From positions 1 to 37,514 of the forward strand of contig JAAFJU010000033.1 in assembly GCA_013298165.1 (NCBI GenBank): DNA of 37,514 nt. Reading direction: 5' to 3'. A model generated the notes under the pieces. It worked only from the letters and a program-made list of their open reading frames with translations. It did not search any database and was not told where the DNA came from. Below are positions 1-7,304 of the stretch, one piece after another (positions within the stretch are counted from its first letter, which is position 1; each line of letters opens with the position of its first letter). This DNA comes from Synechococcales cyanobacterium bin31.maxbin.ball.101 (GTDB lineage Bacteria > Cyanobacteriota > Cyanobacteriia > Leptolyngbyales > Leptolyngbyaceae). The position numbers were made by a program, and so were the translations under genes.

Positions 1-1
1 T

Positions 2-787
2 TGTGTATTGCATGGGGATACTGCCTCAGAGGCGTTCCTTTCTGAGATTGTCGGGGCAGAGCCTTGGGTCGGAATGCGCCATCCCAATATGGAATCCATG
101 TATGAGTATGGCAGCCGATCGGGCTTTTGGCGATTGCATCGGATGTTTTCGTCGCGCGGTATTCCCGTCACGGTTTATGGCATTGCCATAGCCCTAATGC
201 GCAATCCCGAAGCCGTCGCAGCCATGAAAGAATCCAACTGGGAAATTGCGAGTCACGGCTATCGCTGGATTGATTACAAGAATGTGGATATAGCCATAGA
301 ACGATCGCACCTGCAACGGGCGATCGAGATTCATACGGCTGTCACAGGGAGCCGTCCTCTAGGCTGGTATACGGGACGCAGTAGTGAGAATACGCGGCGA
401 TTGGTTTTAGAAGACGGTGGATTTCTTTATGATTCTGATAGTTACGGTGATGATCTGCCCTATTGGGTGCCGGGGATCGATCAGAAACCACATTTAGTGA
501 TTCCCTATACATTAGATAACAATGACATGCGATTTGCAACCAATCAGGGGTTTAACTCAGGCGATCAATTTTTTAGTTATTTGCGCGACGCCTTTGATAT
601 ATTGTATTCAGAAGGCGAAACGGTGCCGAAAATGATGAGCATTGGTTTACATTGTCGATTGGCGGGGAGACCTGGCCGATCGGCTGCATTGGCAAGGTTT
701 TTAGACTATGTGCAGGGCCACGATCGGGTCTGGCTTTGTCAACGCATCGACATTGCAAAGCATTGGCATCAATACCATCATCCATAG
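2..787 (+). CDS. puuE: Allantoinase, PuuE-type (polysaccharide deacetylase fold), 5' end cut
   Basis: The frame is open to the left edge of the window, reading CVLHGDTASEAF, so the N-terminus is missing; the stop is TAG at 785-787. The residues HGD.ASE, the stretch MRHPNMESMYEYGSR, and SHGYRW (a NodB-type motif) are typical of the cofactor-free PuuE allantoinases, which open the allantoin ring to allantoate in the cytoplasm. What remains is about 261 residues of a family of roughly 300-310. The two genes that follow act in the same pathway and lie 9 and 3 bases apart, which supports allantoinase over a cell-wall polysaccharide deacetylase. The family assignment is from remembered motifs; the substrate is inferred from context. 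Confidence 0.9.
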   Translation, partial: CVLHGDTASEAFLSEIVGAEPWVGMRHPNMESMYEYGSRSGFWRLHRMFSSRGIPVTVYGIAIALMRNPEAVAAMKESNWEIASHGYRWIDYKNVDIAIERSHLQRAIEIHTAVTGSRPLGWYTGRSSENTRRLVLEDGGFLYDSDSYGDDLPYWVPGIDQKPHLVIPYTLDNNDMRFATNQGFNSGDQFFSYLRDAFDILYSEGETVPKMMSIGLHCRLAGRPGRSAALARFLDYVQGHDRVWLCQRIDIAKHWHQYHHP

Positions 788-796
788 CAAAATCCT

Positions 797-1138
797 ATGC
801 TGACGACTCATGTTTTGGATACGGCGAATGGTTGTCCGGCGGCGGGTGTTGAGATTGAACTCTGGTCGATGCAGCCCGATCGCTCCATACGCCTCAAAAC
901 CGTCGTCACCAACCTTGATGGTCGGACGGATGAACCGTTGTTGATGGGTGAAGCGTTTCAGCCTGGAAACTATAAATTGGTCTTTTATATTGGCAAGTAC
1001 TTTTCTGAAGGAGACGAATCTAAATTCATTTTTCTTGACCAAATTCCAATTCAGTTTGGGATTGCGGATATTCAAGCTCATTATCATGTCCCTTTATTGG
1101 TATCACCTTGGTCCTATAGTACCTATCGTGGGAGTTGA
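797..1138 (+). CDS. hiuH: 5-hydroxyisourate hydrolase (transthyretin-like)
   Basis: The product has 113 residues, the usual size of this family. It opens with [11 protein letters not shown] and closes with [18 protein letters not shown]. The C-terminal YRGS tetrapeptide is the hallmark that separates the hydrolases from vertebrate transthyretin, and the N-terminal His of THV and the His of YHVPLL are catalytic in the family. The enzyme hydrolyses 5-hydroxyisourate, the product of urate oxidase, to OHCU, which the first half of the next protein decarboxylates. It lies 9 bases after the allantoinase and 3 bases before the fused gene, so cotranscription is almost certain. No strong Shine-Dalgarno sequence precedes the ATG, which suggests translation partly coupled to the upstream gene. 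Confidence 0.95.
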   Translation: MLTTHVLDTANGCPAAGVEIELWSMQPDRSIRLKTVVTNLDGRTDEPLLMGEAFQPGNYKLVFYIGKYFSEGDESKFIFLDQIPIQFGIADIQAHYHVPLLVSPWSYSTYRGS

Positions 1139-1141
1139 CTT

Positions 1142-2989
1142 ATGGCGTACTCAATGGCGCAACTGAACCAAATGGACCGATCGCAGTTTACGGATGCCTT
1201 AGGTCATATTTTTGAACAGACTCCGACGATCGCCGCTACCGCTTGGGAACAGCGGCCTTTCCAGGATTGGGCGACGCTTTATAAAACGATGGTCGATGCT
1301 CTGTGGCAATTATCTTCGGACCAGCAGCTTGCCTTGATTCGATCGCATCCAGATCTGGGCAGTCGGCTTAAGATGGCAAAGGCTTCGGTGCAAGAGCAGG
1401 CTGGCGTCGGACTCGATCGCCTTTCGCCCGATCGCTTTTTGCAATTGCAAACCATGAATCAGAAATATCGCGATCGGTTTGACTTTCCCTTTATTATTGC
1501 GGTGAAAAATCATACTCAAGAGAGCATTTTGGAGGCATTTATCAATCGTCTACAAAATCCCTCGGAGATTGAATTCAAACAGGCATTGTTAGAGATTTTG
1601 ACGATCGCCCGGTTTCGATTACTGGAGTTAGCTGACTTAGAGAACGACATAGACGCTCTGGCGATCTGCCCCCCAGCCCTCAATTCTGGGGGAACCGGAC
1701 TGGAGAGTTTAGAGGATTTACAGACTGTTCAGAACTTACAGGATTCAAAACGCTTGGATTTGTTGGTGGTGAATGGCGATCGGTTGATGACTCGCATTTT
1801 TGAATTGGCGAAGATTGGCGAATTGTCGAATGGTGGAGTCTGTCGTCTTGCTTTTAGTGATGAAGATATTCAGGCTCGACAGCAGGTGTCGGATTGGATG
1901 CAGGAAGCCGGAATGACGGTGCGCGTGGATGCAGCGGGAAATTTGATTGGGCGGTATGGGGGGGTGCATGACAAGGCGGCGATCGCAACCGGGTCTCACA
2001 TTGATACAGTGCCTGTGGGCGGTCGTTATGATGGGGTTTTGGGGGTTTTGGCGGGGATTGAAATTGTGCAGACGCTGCAGGATCATGAGTTGCAATTGCA
2101 GCATCCGATCGAGGTGATTGTCTTTAGTGATGAGGAGCGATCGGTGATTGGCTGTAAGGCGATGAGCGGTGCTGTTCTGGAACTACCAGAGTATTACGAT
2201 CGTACCGATGGCACGAGTATTCAAAGCTGTCTGACCAAGGTGGGTGGCAATTGGGATCAAATTCATCGGGCAAAACGAGATCGGAATGATATCGCCGCTT
2301 TTATTGAATTGCATGTTGAACAGGGTGGCGTATTGGAAGCTCAACGTGTGCCCATTGGCATTGTGCAGGGCATCGTCGGTCAGCATCGCTTTGCGGTGAA
2401 GATCACCGGGCGGATGAACCATGCTGGGACGACGCCCATGACCGATCGGCAAGATGCCCTGCTGGCTGCGGCGAAAATTATTGTGGCAGTGAATGAGATT
2501 GCCACTTCGACGCCCGGTGATCAGGTGGCTACGGTGGGGTATTTGACGGTGTTACCCAATGCGACGAATACGGTGGCTGGGGAGGCGGATCTGCGGATTG
2601 ATTTGCGGGATTTGTCGGGGGAAAACTTGGTCCATTTGATTCGGAGTATTCGCCAGAGGATTGCAGAAATTGCGATCGAAACGGGAACCACCATCACCTT
2701 TGAAGAAATGCTCAATCTCAAGCCCACCTTAGCCAAAGGTCGGATTCAAGAAACCATTTCTCAAGTTTGCCAAGTTCTTCAATTGGACTACTGTTATCTT
2801 CCCAGCCGAGCGGGTCATGATGCTCAGGAAATGGGGCGTTTTACGCCGATGGGTATGATTTTTGTGCCGAGTCAGCAGGGACTGAGCCATTCAGAGGCGG
2901 AATACACTCGCCCCGATCATTGCATTCAAGGTGCCAATGTTTTGTTGCAGAGTTTTTTGATGCTCGATCGGGAAGAACCGATCGGATAA
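1142..2989 (+). CDS. Fused OHCU decarboxylase / allantoate amidohydrolase
   Basis: This 615-residue protein joins two purine-catabolic enzymes. Residues about 5-166 are an OHCU decarboxylase (UraD type): the catalytic His is at 69 in SHPDLG, followed by VQEQAG and DFPFIIAV. Residues about 212-610 are an M20-family allantoate amidohydrolase (AllC type): metal ligands H286 and D297 in GSHIDTVPVGGRYDG, DEE at 330-332, H391 in ELHVEQGG, H427 in GRMNHAGTTPM, and a late His in RAGHDAQEM. M20 hydantoinase/carbamoylase relatives look alike; the operon favours allantoate. A GGGAG ribosome site lies 7 bases before ATG 1142; a second in-frame ATG is at 1154. The linker (about 174-190) contains a family-B palindromic repeat read as CPPALNSGGTG. 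The fusion lets one polypeptide act at steps two apart in the pathway, either side of allantoinase. Confidence 0.93.
   Translation: MAYSMAQLNQMDRSQFTDALGHIFEQTPTIAATAWEQRPFQDWATLYKTMVDALWQLSSDQQLALIRSHPDLGSRLKMAKASVQEQAGVGLDRLSPDRFLQLQTMNQKYRDRFDFPFIIAVKNHTQESILEAFINRLQNPSEIEFKQALLEILTIARFRLLELADLENDIDALAICPPALNSGGTGLESLEDLQTVQNLQDSKRLDLLVVNGDRLMTRIFELAKIGELSNGGVCRLAFSDEDIQARQQVSDWMQEAGMTVRVDAAGNLIGRYGGVHDKAAIATGSHIDTVPVGGRYDGVLGVLAGIEIVQTLQDHELQLQHPIEVIVFSDEERSVIGCKAMSGAVLELPEYYDRTDGTSIQSCLTKVGGNWDQIHRAKRDRNDIAAFIELHVEQGGVLEAQRVPIGIVQGIVGQHRFAVKITGRMNHAGTTPMTDRQDALLAAAKIIVAVNEIATSTPGDQVATVGYLTVLPNATNTVAGEADLRIDLRDLSGENLVHLIRSIRQRIAEIAIETGTTITFEEMLNLKPTLAKGRIQETISQVCQVLQLDYCYLPSRAGHDAQEMGRFTPMGMIFVPSQQGLSHSEAEYTRPDHCIQGANVLLQSFLMLDREEPIG
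1669..1692. repeat. Family-B palindromic repeat core inside coding sequence
   Basis: The core CCCCCCAGCCCTCAATTCTG followed by GGGG matches the left half of the family-B elements at 7210, 13677, 14758 and 27693, with one or two differences. It lies exactly in the linker between the two enzyme domains of the fused gene and is translated as part of CPPALNSGGTG, without breaking the frame. Confidence 0.75.
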
Positions 2990-3007
2990 CATCAAATCTT
3001 CTAATGA

Positions 3008-3589
3008 TCAAATCCTAGCTAGCGTCACCTGTTCGGATTGGTCTTGGTATTTGCCTTTGCGGGTTTCGTAACTGACCGCACACCGATCGCCTTCAAAAAA
3101 CAGCAATTGCACAATGCCTTCATTGGCATAGATGCGACAATCGGCATTGGAAGAATTTGAAAATTCCAGTGTCAAATGTCCGCGCCATCCGGCTTCTGCG
3201 GGGGTGAGATTTGCGATCAAACCGATGCGGGCGTAGGTTGATTTTCCAATACAAATAACGGTGACATTATCAGGTAGGTCAATTCGCTCTAAAGCCACAC
3301 CCAGCCCGTAGGTATGCGCAGGCAGGATAAAGAATTCACCGGATTCATCTTTATGGAGCTTTGCGGGTTCGAGATTTTCAGGGCTAAAGCGCTTTGGATC
3401 GACGACCGTGCCGGGAATATGACGAAAGATTTGAAAATCGTTGGCGGACAGTCGTAGATCATAGCCATAACTACTCAAACCATAGGAAATCACCGGATTA
3501 CCATCCACACGGCGAATCAATTCAGGATGAAACGGTTGAATCATGCCCTGTTGAGCTTTTTCAGTAATCCAAGTGTCGTGCTTAATCAT
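3008..3589 (-). CDS. dcd: dCTP deaminase
   Basis: The product has 193 residues, the normal length for Dcd. It deaminates dCTP to dUTP, feeding dUTPase and thymidylate synthesis. Diagnostic parts are GLSSYGYDLRL near residue 37, the hydrophobic core LPAHTYGLGVALERIDLP, GKSTYARIGLIANLTPAEAG and GWRGHLTLEFSN with the catalytic-region Glu residues, and the C-terminal stretch AVSYETRKGKYQDQ that closes over the nucleotide. The monofunctional enzyme is more likely than the bifunctional dCTP deaminase/dUTPase, because the sequence follows the standard bacterial form. It converges on the purine operon with an 18-base gap in which I see no clear terminator. Confidence 0.95.
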   Translation of the reverse strand: MIKHDTWITEKAQQGMIQPFHPELIRRVDGNPVISYGLSSYGYDLRLSANDFQIFRHIPGTVVDPKRFSPENLEPAKLHKDESGEFFILPAHTYGLGVALERIDLPDNVTVICIGKSTYARIGLIANLTPAEAGWRGHLTLEFSNSSNADCRIYANEGIVQLLFFEGDRCAVSYETRKGKYQDQSEQVTLARI

Positions 3590-3670
3590 GATCTTGTGAA
3601 CGATGAGGGTTAGAAATAGGGTTTAGAACTTGAGAGAGTGGTTGAAAATCTGTTTGTGAGTATTCCAATA

Positions 3671-3790
3671 CCCGATCCCCCTAGCCCCCTTAAAAAGGGG
3701 GAACCAGATTAGGAGGGGGAGCCAGACTCAAAAGGAAACCAGAATCCCAATCAAAGTCCCCCTTTGTAAGGGGGATTTAGGGGGATCGGG
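3671..3790. repeat. Family-A palindromic (MITE-like) repeat, copy 1
   Basis: About 120 bp bounded by an exact inverted repeat: CCCGATCCCCCTA on the left and TAGGGGGATCGGG on the right. Nested inner repeats (CCCCCTT / AAGGGGG) would let each half fold into its own hairpin. It fills most of the 233-base gap between dcd and the CobO-like gene. A second copy with the same ends is at 5796-5933. It carries no coding capacity. Confidence 0.85.
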
Positions 3791-3822
3791 TCTCCAGCGT
3801 CACGACTTTTTTCAAACAGCCT

Positions 3823-4404
3823 CTAACCTTGCGTACTGCGCCGGAGTTCCGTAATTTGGTCTGCCACATCTAAAATGGCATCCGGCATATCGGGACCTGT
3901 CAAAATGACTTCGACATGTTTTGGGCGCTTGCGGATGAAGTCTAGCACCTCAACGGGCGGAATTAACCCAAACTGCATCGCCACACTCAACTCATCTAGG
4001 ACGACCATTTCATACTGCGCCTCAGAAATCACCCGCTTCGTATATTGCCAAAGGTCCACGATCGCCCGCGCCTCCTCTTCCGTCACCTGCGGCGTATCCA
4101 GACATCGGGGCAAATCACACCGCACCCAATCCAAGTTCTGACCAAACTGCATCGGCCGATCGTACCCCTGCCCAATGCCGCCCTTCATAAACTGCACCAC
4201 CAGCACCGACGTCCCCTGACCCGAAATCCTCAGGGCCTGCGCCATCACCGACGTAAAAAAGCTGCGGTGCGGCGACGTAAACACCTGCACCGACCCTTCG
4301 ATCGCCAAATTCAGCGCCGCCAAATTCAAAGAACCCCGCCCCGGCGCACGGCTCTCCGCACCCTGAGCCGTAGGAAGCAAAGACCGCTGCAATTGAGACA
4401 CCAT
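3823..4404 (-). CDS. CobO/BtuR-like P-loop protein with altered Walker A
   Basis: The 193-residue product has the overall architecture of cob(I)alamin adenosyltransferases of the CobO/BtuR type: a P-loop strand, ALRISGQGTSVLVVQFMKGG, a Walker-B-like VVLDELSVAMQFG and an ILTGPDMPDAILDVADQITE end. Where CobO has a GxGKGKTT nucleotide loop, however, this protein has VFTSPHRSFFTSVMAQALR, lacking the lysine and glycines. From memory, cyanobacterial orthologues share this loop, so it is probably a lineage-specific derivative and not a decayed gene. Corrinoid adenosylation is doubtful. The first 35 residues are poorly ordered. The start at 4404 gives MVSQLQRS; the true start could be slightly downstream. 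It is divergent from the SPFH gene, with a 272-base gap. Confidence 0.75.
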   Translation of the reverse strand: MVSQLQRSLLPTAQGAESRAPGRGSLNLAALNLAIEGSVQVFTSPHRSFFTSVMAQALRISGQGTSVLVVQFMKGGIGQGYDRPMQFGQNLDWVRCDLPRCLDTPQVTEEEARAIVDLWQYTKRVISEAQYEMVVLDELSVAMQFGLIPPVEVLDFIRKRPKHVEVILTGPDMPDAILDVADQITELRRSTQG

Positions 4405-4676
4405 AGAACTCTCTCAGGTAAGGACTCGAAACCACATCACACCACACTCTCGACAGCATCACCTGTCGTCGATCGCCCGCAGATTTAGCGCACAATCAGA
4501 TCCGTGATGCCCATCAAACACCAGATATAGGAAACCGTCAATAGGCAAACACAAAATACATCAAAGTAGTTCATACGTATTATACGATCGTCTTGAAAAA
4601 ATTCCCCATAGCAATTTCTGGAATTCCCACGGGAACCTTGTATTAGTGAAATATCCGTATTCGCGAGGACGATCCT
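4405..4676. promoter_or_regulatory. Divergent promoter region between CobO-like and SPFH genes
   Basis: This 272-base gap separates two divergent genes and must hold both promoters. The only clear element is TATAAT on the minus strand at 4579-4584 (ATTATA on the plus strand), with no good -35 box, as is common in cyanobacterial type-2 promoters. A GAGGA ribosome site at 4665-4669 precedes the SPFH start by 7 bases. Confidence 0.35.
4485..4574 (-). CDS. Possible 29-residue single-span membrane peptide
   Basis: A short frame in the leader of the CobO-like gene starts at ATG 4574 and ends at TAA 4485. It encodes a strongly hydrophobic peptide (YFDVFCVCLLTVSYIWCLMG) with a short polar tail ending in VR. 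The length and single membrane helix resemble the small photosynthetic subunits (PetN, PsaM, Psb30), but I cannot match it to any of them. A TATAAT box lies at 4579-4584 on the same strand, so close that the transcript would be nearly leaderless; no Shine-Dalgarno sequence is seen. It may be chance coding. Confidence 0.28.
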   Translation of the reverse strand: MNYFDVFCVCLLTVSYIWCLMGITDLIVR

Positions 4677-5789
4677 GTGGGACTTTTTGACAAAATTCGG
4701 GGCGAATTTATTGACATTATCGAGTGGTTGGATAATTCCAACGACACGATCGCCTACCGTTTCGAGCGCTTCCAAAACGAGATTAAAATGGGCGCAAATC
4801 TCGTCGTCCGCCCCGGTCAAAAAGCCGTCTTCGTCAACGAAGGCCAAGTCGCCGACGTCTTCGAACCCGGCACCCACGTCCTCAGCACCCAAAACCTCCC
4901 CATCCTCAGCACCCTTCAAGGCTGGAAATTCGGGTTCAACTCGCCGTTCAAAGCCGAAGTCTATTTCTTCAGCACCCGCATCTTCACCAACCAAAAATGG
5001 GGTACCGCCAACCCCATCATGATGCGCGACGCCGAAATGGGTCCCGTCCGCCTGCGTGCCTTTGGGTCTTACAGCATTCGGGTCAACGATCCCCAACAAA
5101 TGCTCGAAGAACTCGTCAGCACCGACGGACTCTTCCAGGTGGATGAAATCAATGATCAGATTCGCAATATGATCATGACCTCCTTTGCCAATAACCTCGG
5201 CGCAAGTCGGATTCCCTTGCTGGATCTCGCGGCCCGCTATGGTGAACTGGGCGAAACCATCCGAATCACCATGCTTACTGATGTTCAGAAGTTTGGTTTG
5301 GATCTAACGCAGCTTTTAATTGAAAACATTTCGCTCCCCGAAGAAGTCGAAGAAGCCCTCGACAAGCGGGCCTCCATGGGCATCCTCGGCAACATGCAGC
5401 AATATGCTCAGTTCCAGGCGGCCAATGCGATCGAAGCCTCAGCCAACAACCCTAACGGCGGCGGCAGTCCCGGTCTCGACTTCGGCGTGGGTATTGCCAT
5501 GGGTCAACAAATGATGAATGCCTTTGGGAATCAGCAGCCCATGAATCAGCCCATGAATCAAGCGCCCGCTGCCAACATGCCCCCGCCCCCACCCCAAGCG
5601 GTCCAATGGCACCTGTCCCGCAATGGCCAAAACCTGGGTTCTTTCCCCGCTGAGCAGCTCCTGCAAAACGGACTCACCCGCGAAACCTACGTCTGGAAAA
5701 CAGGCATGGCGGGCTGGCTTCCCGCGAGCGAAGTTCCTGAAATGGTCAATATCTTAGGCTCCGTTCCGCCACCGCCTCCGATGGGTTAA
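4677..5789 (+). CDS. SPFH-domain protein with C-terminal GYF_2 domain
   Basis: Translation starts at GTG 4677, 7 bases after GAGGA. The 370-residue protein has an SPFH (stomatin/prohibitin/flotillin) domain of the type sometimes labelled virion core protein or YdjI: residues about 30-230, including MGANLVVRPGQKAVFVNEGQ, VYFFSTRIFTNQKWGT, VRLRAFGSYSIRV and a conserved DKRASMGILGNM end. A flexible Met/Gln/Pro linker with a tandem MNQP repeat leads to a GYF_2 (DUF4339) domain at about 305-355, with WHLSRNGQNLGSFPAEQL and WLPASEVPE. There is no membrane segment, so it probably binds membranes peripherally or through partners. Relatives are usually found beside zinc-ribbon proteins, and the next gene is one; a joint role in membrane quality control is an inference. 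Family-A repeat copy 2 follows the stop. Confidence 0.9.
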   Translation: MGLFDKIRGEFIDIIEWLDNSNDTIAYRFERFQNEIKMGANLVVRPGQKAVFVNEGQVADVFEPGTHVLSTQNLPILSTLQGWKFGFNSPFKAEVYFFSTRIFTNQKWGTANPIMMRDAEMGPVRLRAFGSYSIRVNDPQQMLEELVSTDGLFQVDEINDQIRNMIMTSFANNLGASRIPLLDLAARYGELGETIRITMLTDVQKFGLDLTQLLIENISLPEEVEEALDKRASMGILGNMQQYAQFQAANAIEASANNPNGGGSPGLDFGVGIAMGQQMMNAFGNQQPMNQPMNQAPAANMPPPPPQAVQWHLSRNGQNLGSFPAEQLLQNGLTRETYVWKTGMAGWLPASEVPEMVNILGSVPPPPPMG

Positions 5790-5795
5790 TTGAGA

Positions 5796-5933
5796 CCCGA
5801 TCCCCCTAACCCCCTACCCTTCGGGAAGTCTGACGCCTAGAAAAGGGGGGACCGGATTGGACTCAAGTTCAAAGTCTCCCTTTGGACTCAAACTCAAAGT
5901 CCCCCTTGGAAAGGGGGATTTAGGGGGATCGGG
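5796..5933. repeat. Family-A palindromic (MITE-like) repeat, copy 2
   Basis: About 138 bp with ends CCCGATCCCCCTAA and TTAGGGGGATCGGG, the same inverted ends as the copy at 3671-3790. The interior differs in length and includes a short duplication (GGACTCAA..CAAAGTC.CCCTT appears twice, near 5858 and 5883). It lies in the 217-base gap between the SPFH and zinc-ribbon genes. Confidence 0.85.
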
Positions 5934-6006
5934 CATCCAGCTACAACCCATGATCCTTAAATATTCTCTTTAGTTTTGCCTTTGTCCTCACCTTGTCTAA
6001 CCTTCT

Positions 6007-7260
6007 ATGACCTCTACCCGCGCCAAATCAGAAGCCCGATCGTTTCAGGAATTTCCCTGTTCAAAATGCGGTGGCAAGCTGGAATTCAATCCCAAAGCTG
6101 GGAAACTGAAATGTATTTACTGTGGGAATGAGGAAGAGGTTCCGCAGGATGCTGAGGATGTTGAAGAAATCGCCTACGAGGACTTTTTAGAAACCAAGAA
6201 AGTCAAAACCGTCGTCCTTTCTGAAACCGCCCTAGAAGTCTCCTGCCCAAGCTGTCGCGCCCGCGTCACTTTTCAGCCGCCGGATGTCGCCGGGAAATGT
6301 CCCTTCTGCGGCACCAGCATTGTCAGCAAAGGTGAAAAAGCCCATCCCGTCGTCGAACCGGGCGGCGTCATCCCCTGCAAAATCACTCAAAAAAATGCCC
6401 AAACCAATGTCCGAAAATGGCTCGGCAATAATTGGTTTTTACCTAGCTCGTTGAAAGAACTGGCGCAGCAGGAAGGAATGCAGGGTGTGTATTTGCCCTT
6501 TTGGACCTATGACGCACAGACCGAAAGCGATTACACAGGCAGTCGTGGTGAATATTATTACATCACCGAAAACTTTTCTGTGACGAATTCAGAAGGCGAA
6601 ACGGAATGGGAAACTCGTGAAATCAGACATACGCGCTGGTATTCAGTCTCGGGGCATGTTTCACGATTTTTTGATGATATTTTAGTGCCTGCGACAAAGC
6701 AATTAGATGAGAAACAACTGAAGAAATTAAGCGGCTGGAATCTGGATCAACTGCTGCCCTATTCACCGTCCTATTTAGCTGGATTTAAAGCGCAACGCTA
6801 TCAAGTCCCGTTGGAAGCCGGATTGATCACCGCTAAAGAGAAGATGCAATTAGCCCTCAAGAACACCGTCTGCCAAGACATCGGCGGTGATGACCAAACC
6901 GTCAATAGCATTAATACCATTCACCACGCCATCACGTTCAAGCATATCCTCCTCCCCGTCTGGATCTCCGCCTACCGCTACCAAAACAAACAGTACCGCG
7001 TCATGGTCAATGCCCAGACAGGTCAGGTGTCCGGCGATCGGCCCTACAGCAAAACCAAGATTGCGATCGCGGTTTTTGCGGGGCTTGCGATATTGATTGG
7101 TGGGTTCTATTTGTTTGCAAATGCGAAGAAGAGCAGTTCCGGGACTCGACGACGGGTGCGGGTGAGTTTAGTCCAGCCCAGCAATCCGGTTTCTGTCCAA
7201 GCCCTTCTGCCCCCCAGCCCCCAATTCTGGGGGAGCCGATCCATTGAGTTAAATTCATAG
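6007..7260 (+). CDS. Double zinc-ribbon protein with C-terminal membrane anchor
   Basis: This 417-residue protein starts with two zinc ribbons: CSKCGGKLEF...CIYCGNEEE (about 18-46) and CPSCRARVTF...CPFCGTSIV (about 80-105). A long conserved domain follows (about 120-345), rich in aromatic residues (GVYLPFWTYDAQTESDYTGS, HILLPVWISAYRYQNKQY). A single transmembrane helix, IAIAVFAGLAILIGGFYLF, lies at about 355-373. Such proteins are sometimes mislabelled as primosomal PriA-like helicases because of the ribbons; no helicase motif exists here. It probably acts on the cytoplasmic face of the membrane with the SPFH neighbour. The last roughly 18 residues (LLPPSPQFWGSRSIELNS) and the TAG stop come from a family-B repeat, so the original C-terminus has been replaced or extended. 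Confidence 0.8.
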   Translation: MTSTRAKSEARSFQEFPCSKCGGKLEFNPKAGKLKCIYCGNEEEVPQDAEDVEEIAYEDFLETKKVKTVVLSETALEVSCPSCRARVTFQPPDVAGKCPFCGTSIVSKGEKAHPVVEPGGVIPCKITQKNAQTNVRKWLGNNWFLPSSLKELAQQEGMQGVYLPFWTYDAQTESDYTGSRGEYYYITENFSVTNSEGETEWETREIRHTRWYSVSGHVSRFFDDILVPATKQLDEKQLKKLSGWNLDQLLPYSPSYLAGFKAQRYQVPLEAGLITAKEKMQLALKNTVCQDIGGDDQTVNSINTIHHAITFKHILLPVWISAYRYQNKQYRVMVNAQTGQVSGDRPYSKTKIAIAVFAGLAILIGGFYLFANAKKSSSGTRRRVRVSLVQPSNPVSVQALLPPSPQFWGSRSIELNS

Positions 7261-7295
7261 CCCCCAGAATTGGGGGTTTGGGGGCGGTTCGCCAG
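7209..7295. repeat. Family-B palindromic repeat overlapping a gene 3' end
   Basis: The left core at 7210-7233 (CCCCCCAGCCCCCAATTCTG plus GGGG) and the right core at 7261-7276 (CCCCCAGAATTGGGGG) are inverted copies. The outer right end is GGCGGTTCGCCAG. The left half is translated as the tail of the zinc-ribbon protein; the right half lies in the gap before rph. It may also act as a terminator-like hairpin between these convergent genes. Confidence 0.8.
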
Positions 7296-7304
7296 TGAGT
7301 TTGC

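Noticed and set aside
4485-5099. A 204-residue frame antisense to the SPFH gene
   Set aside because: Most is the shadow of the SPFH coding sequence. Only its last 29 codons, outside the SPFH gene, were kept as a possible separate peptide.
3671-5933. Possible CRISPR array from the repeated G/C-rich units
   Set aside because: Only two distant copies of each unit, inverted rather than direct, with no regular spacers.
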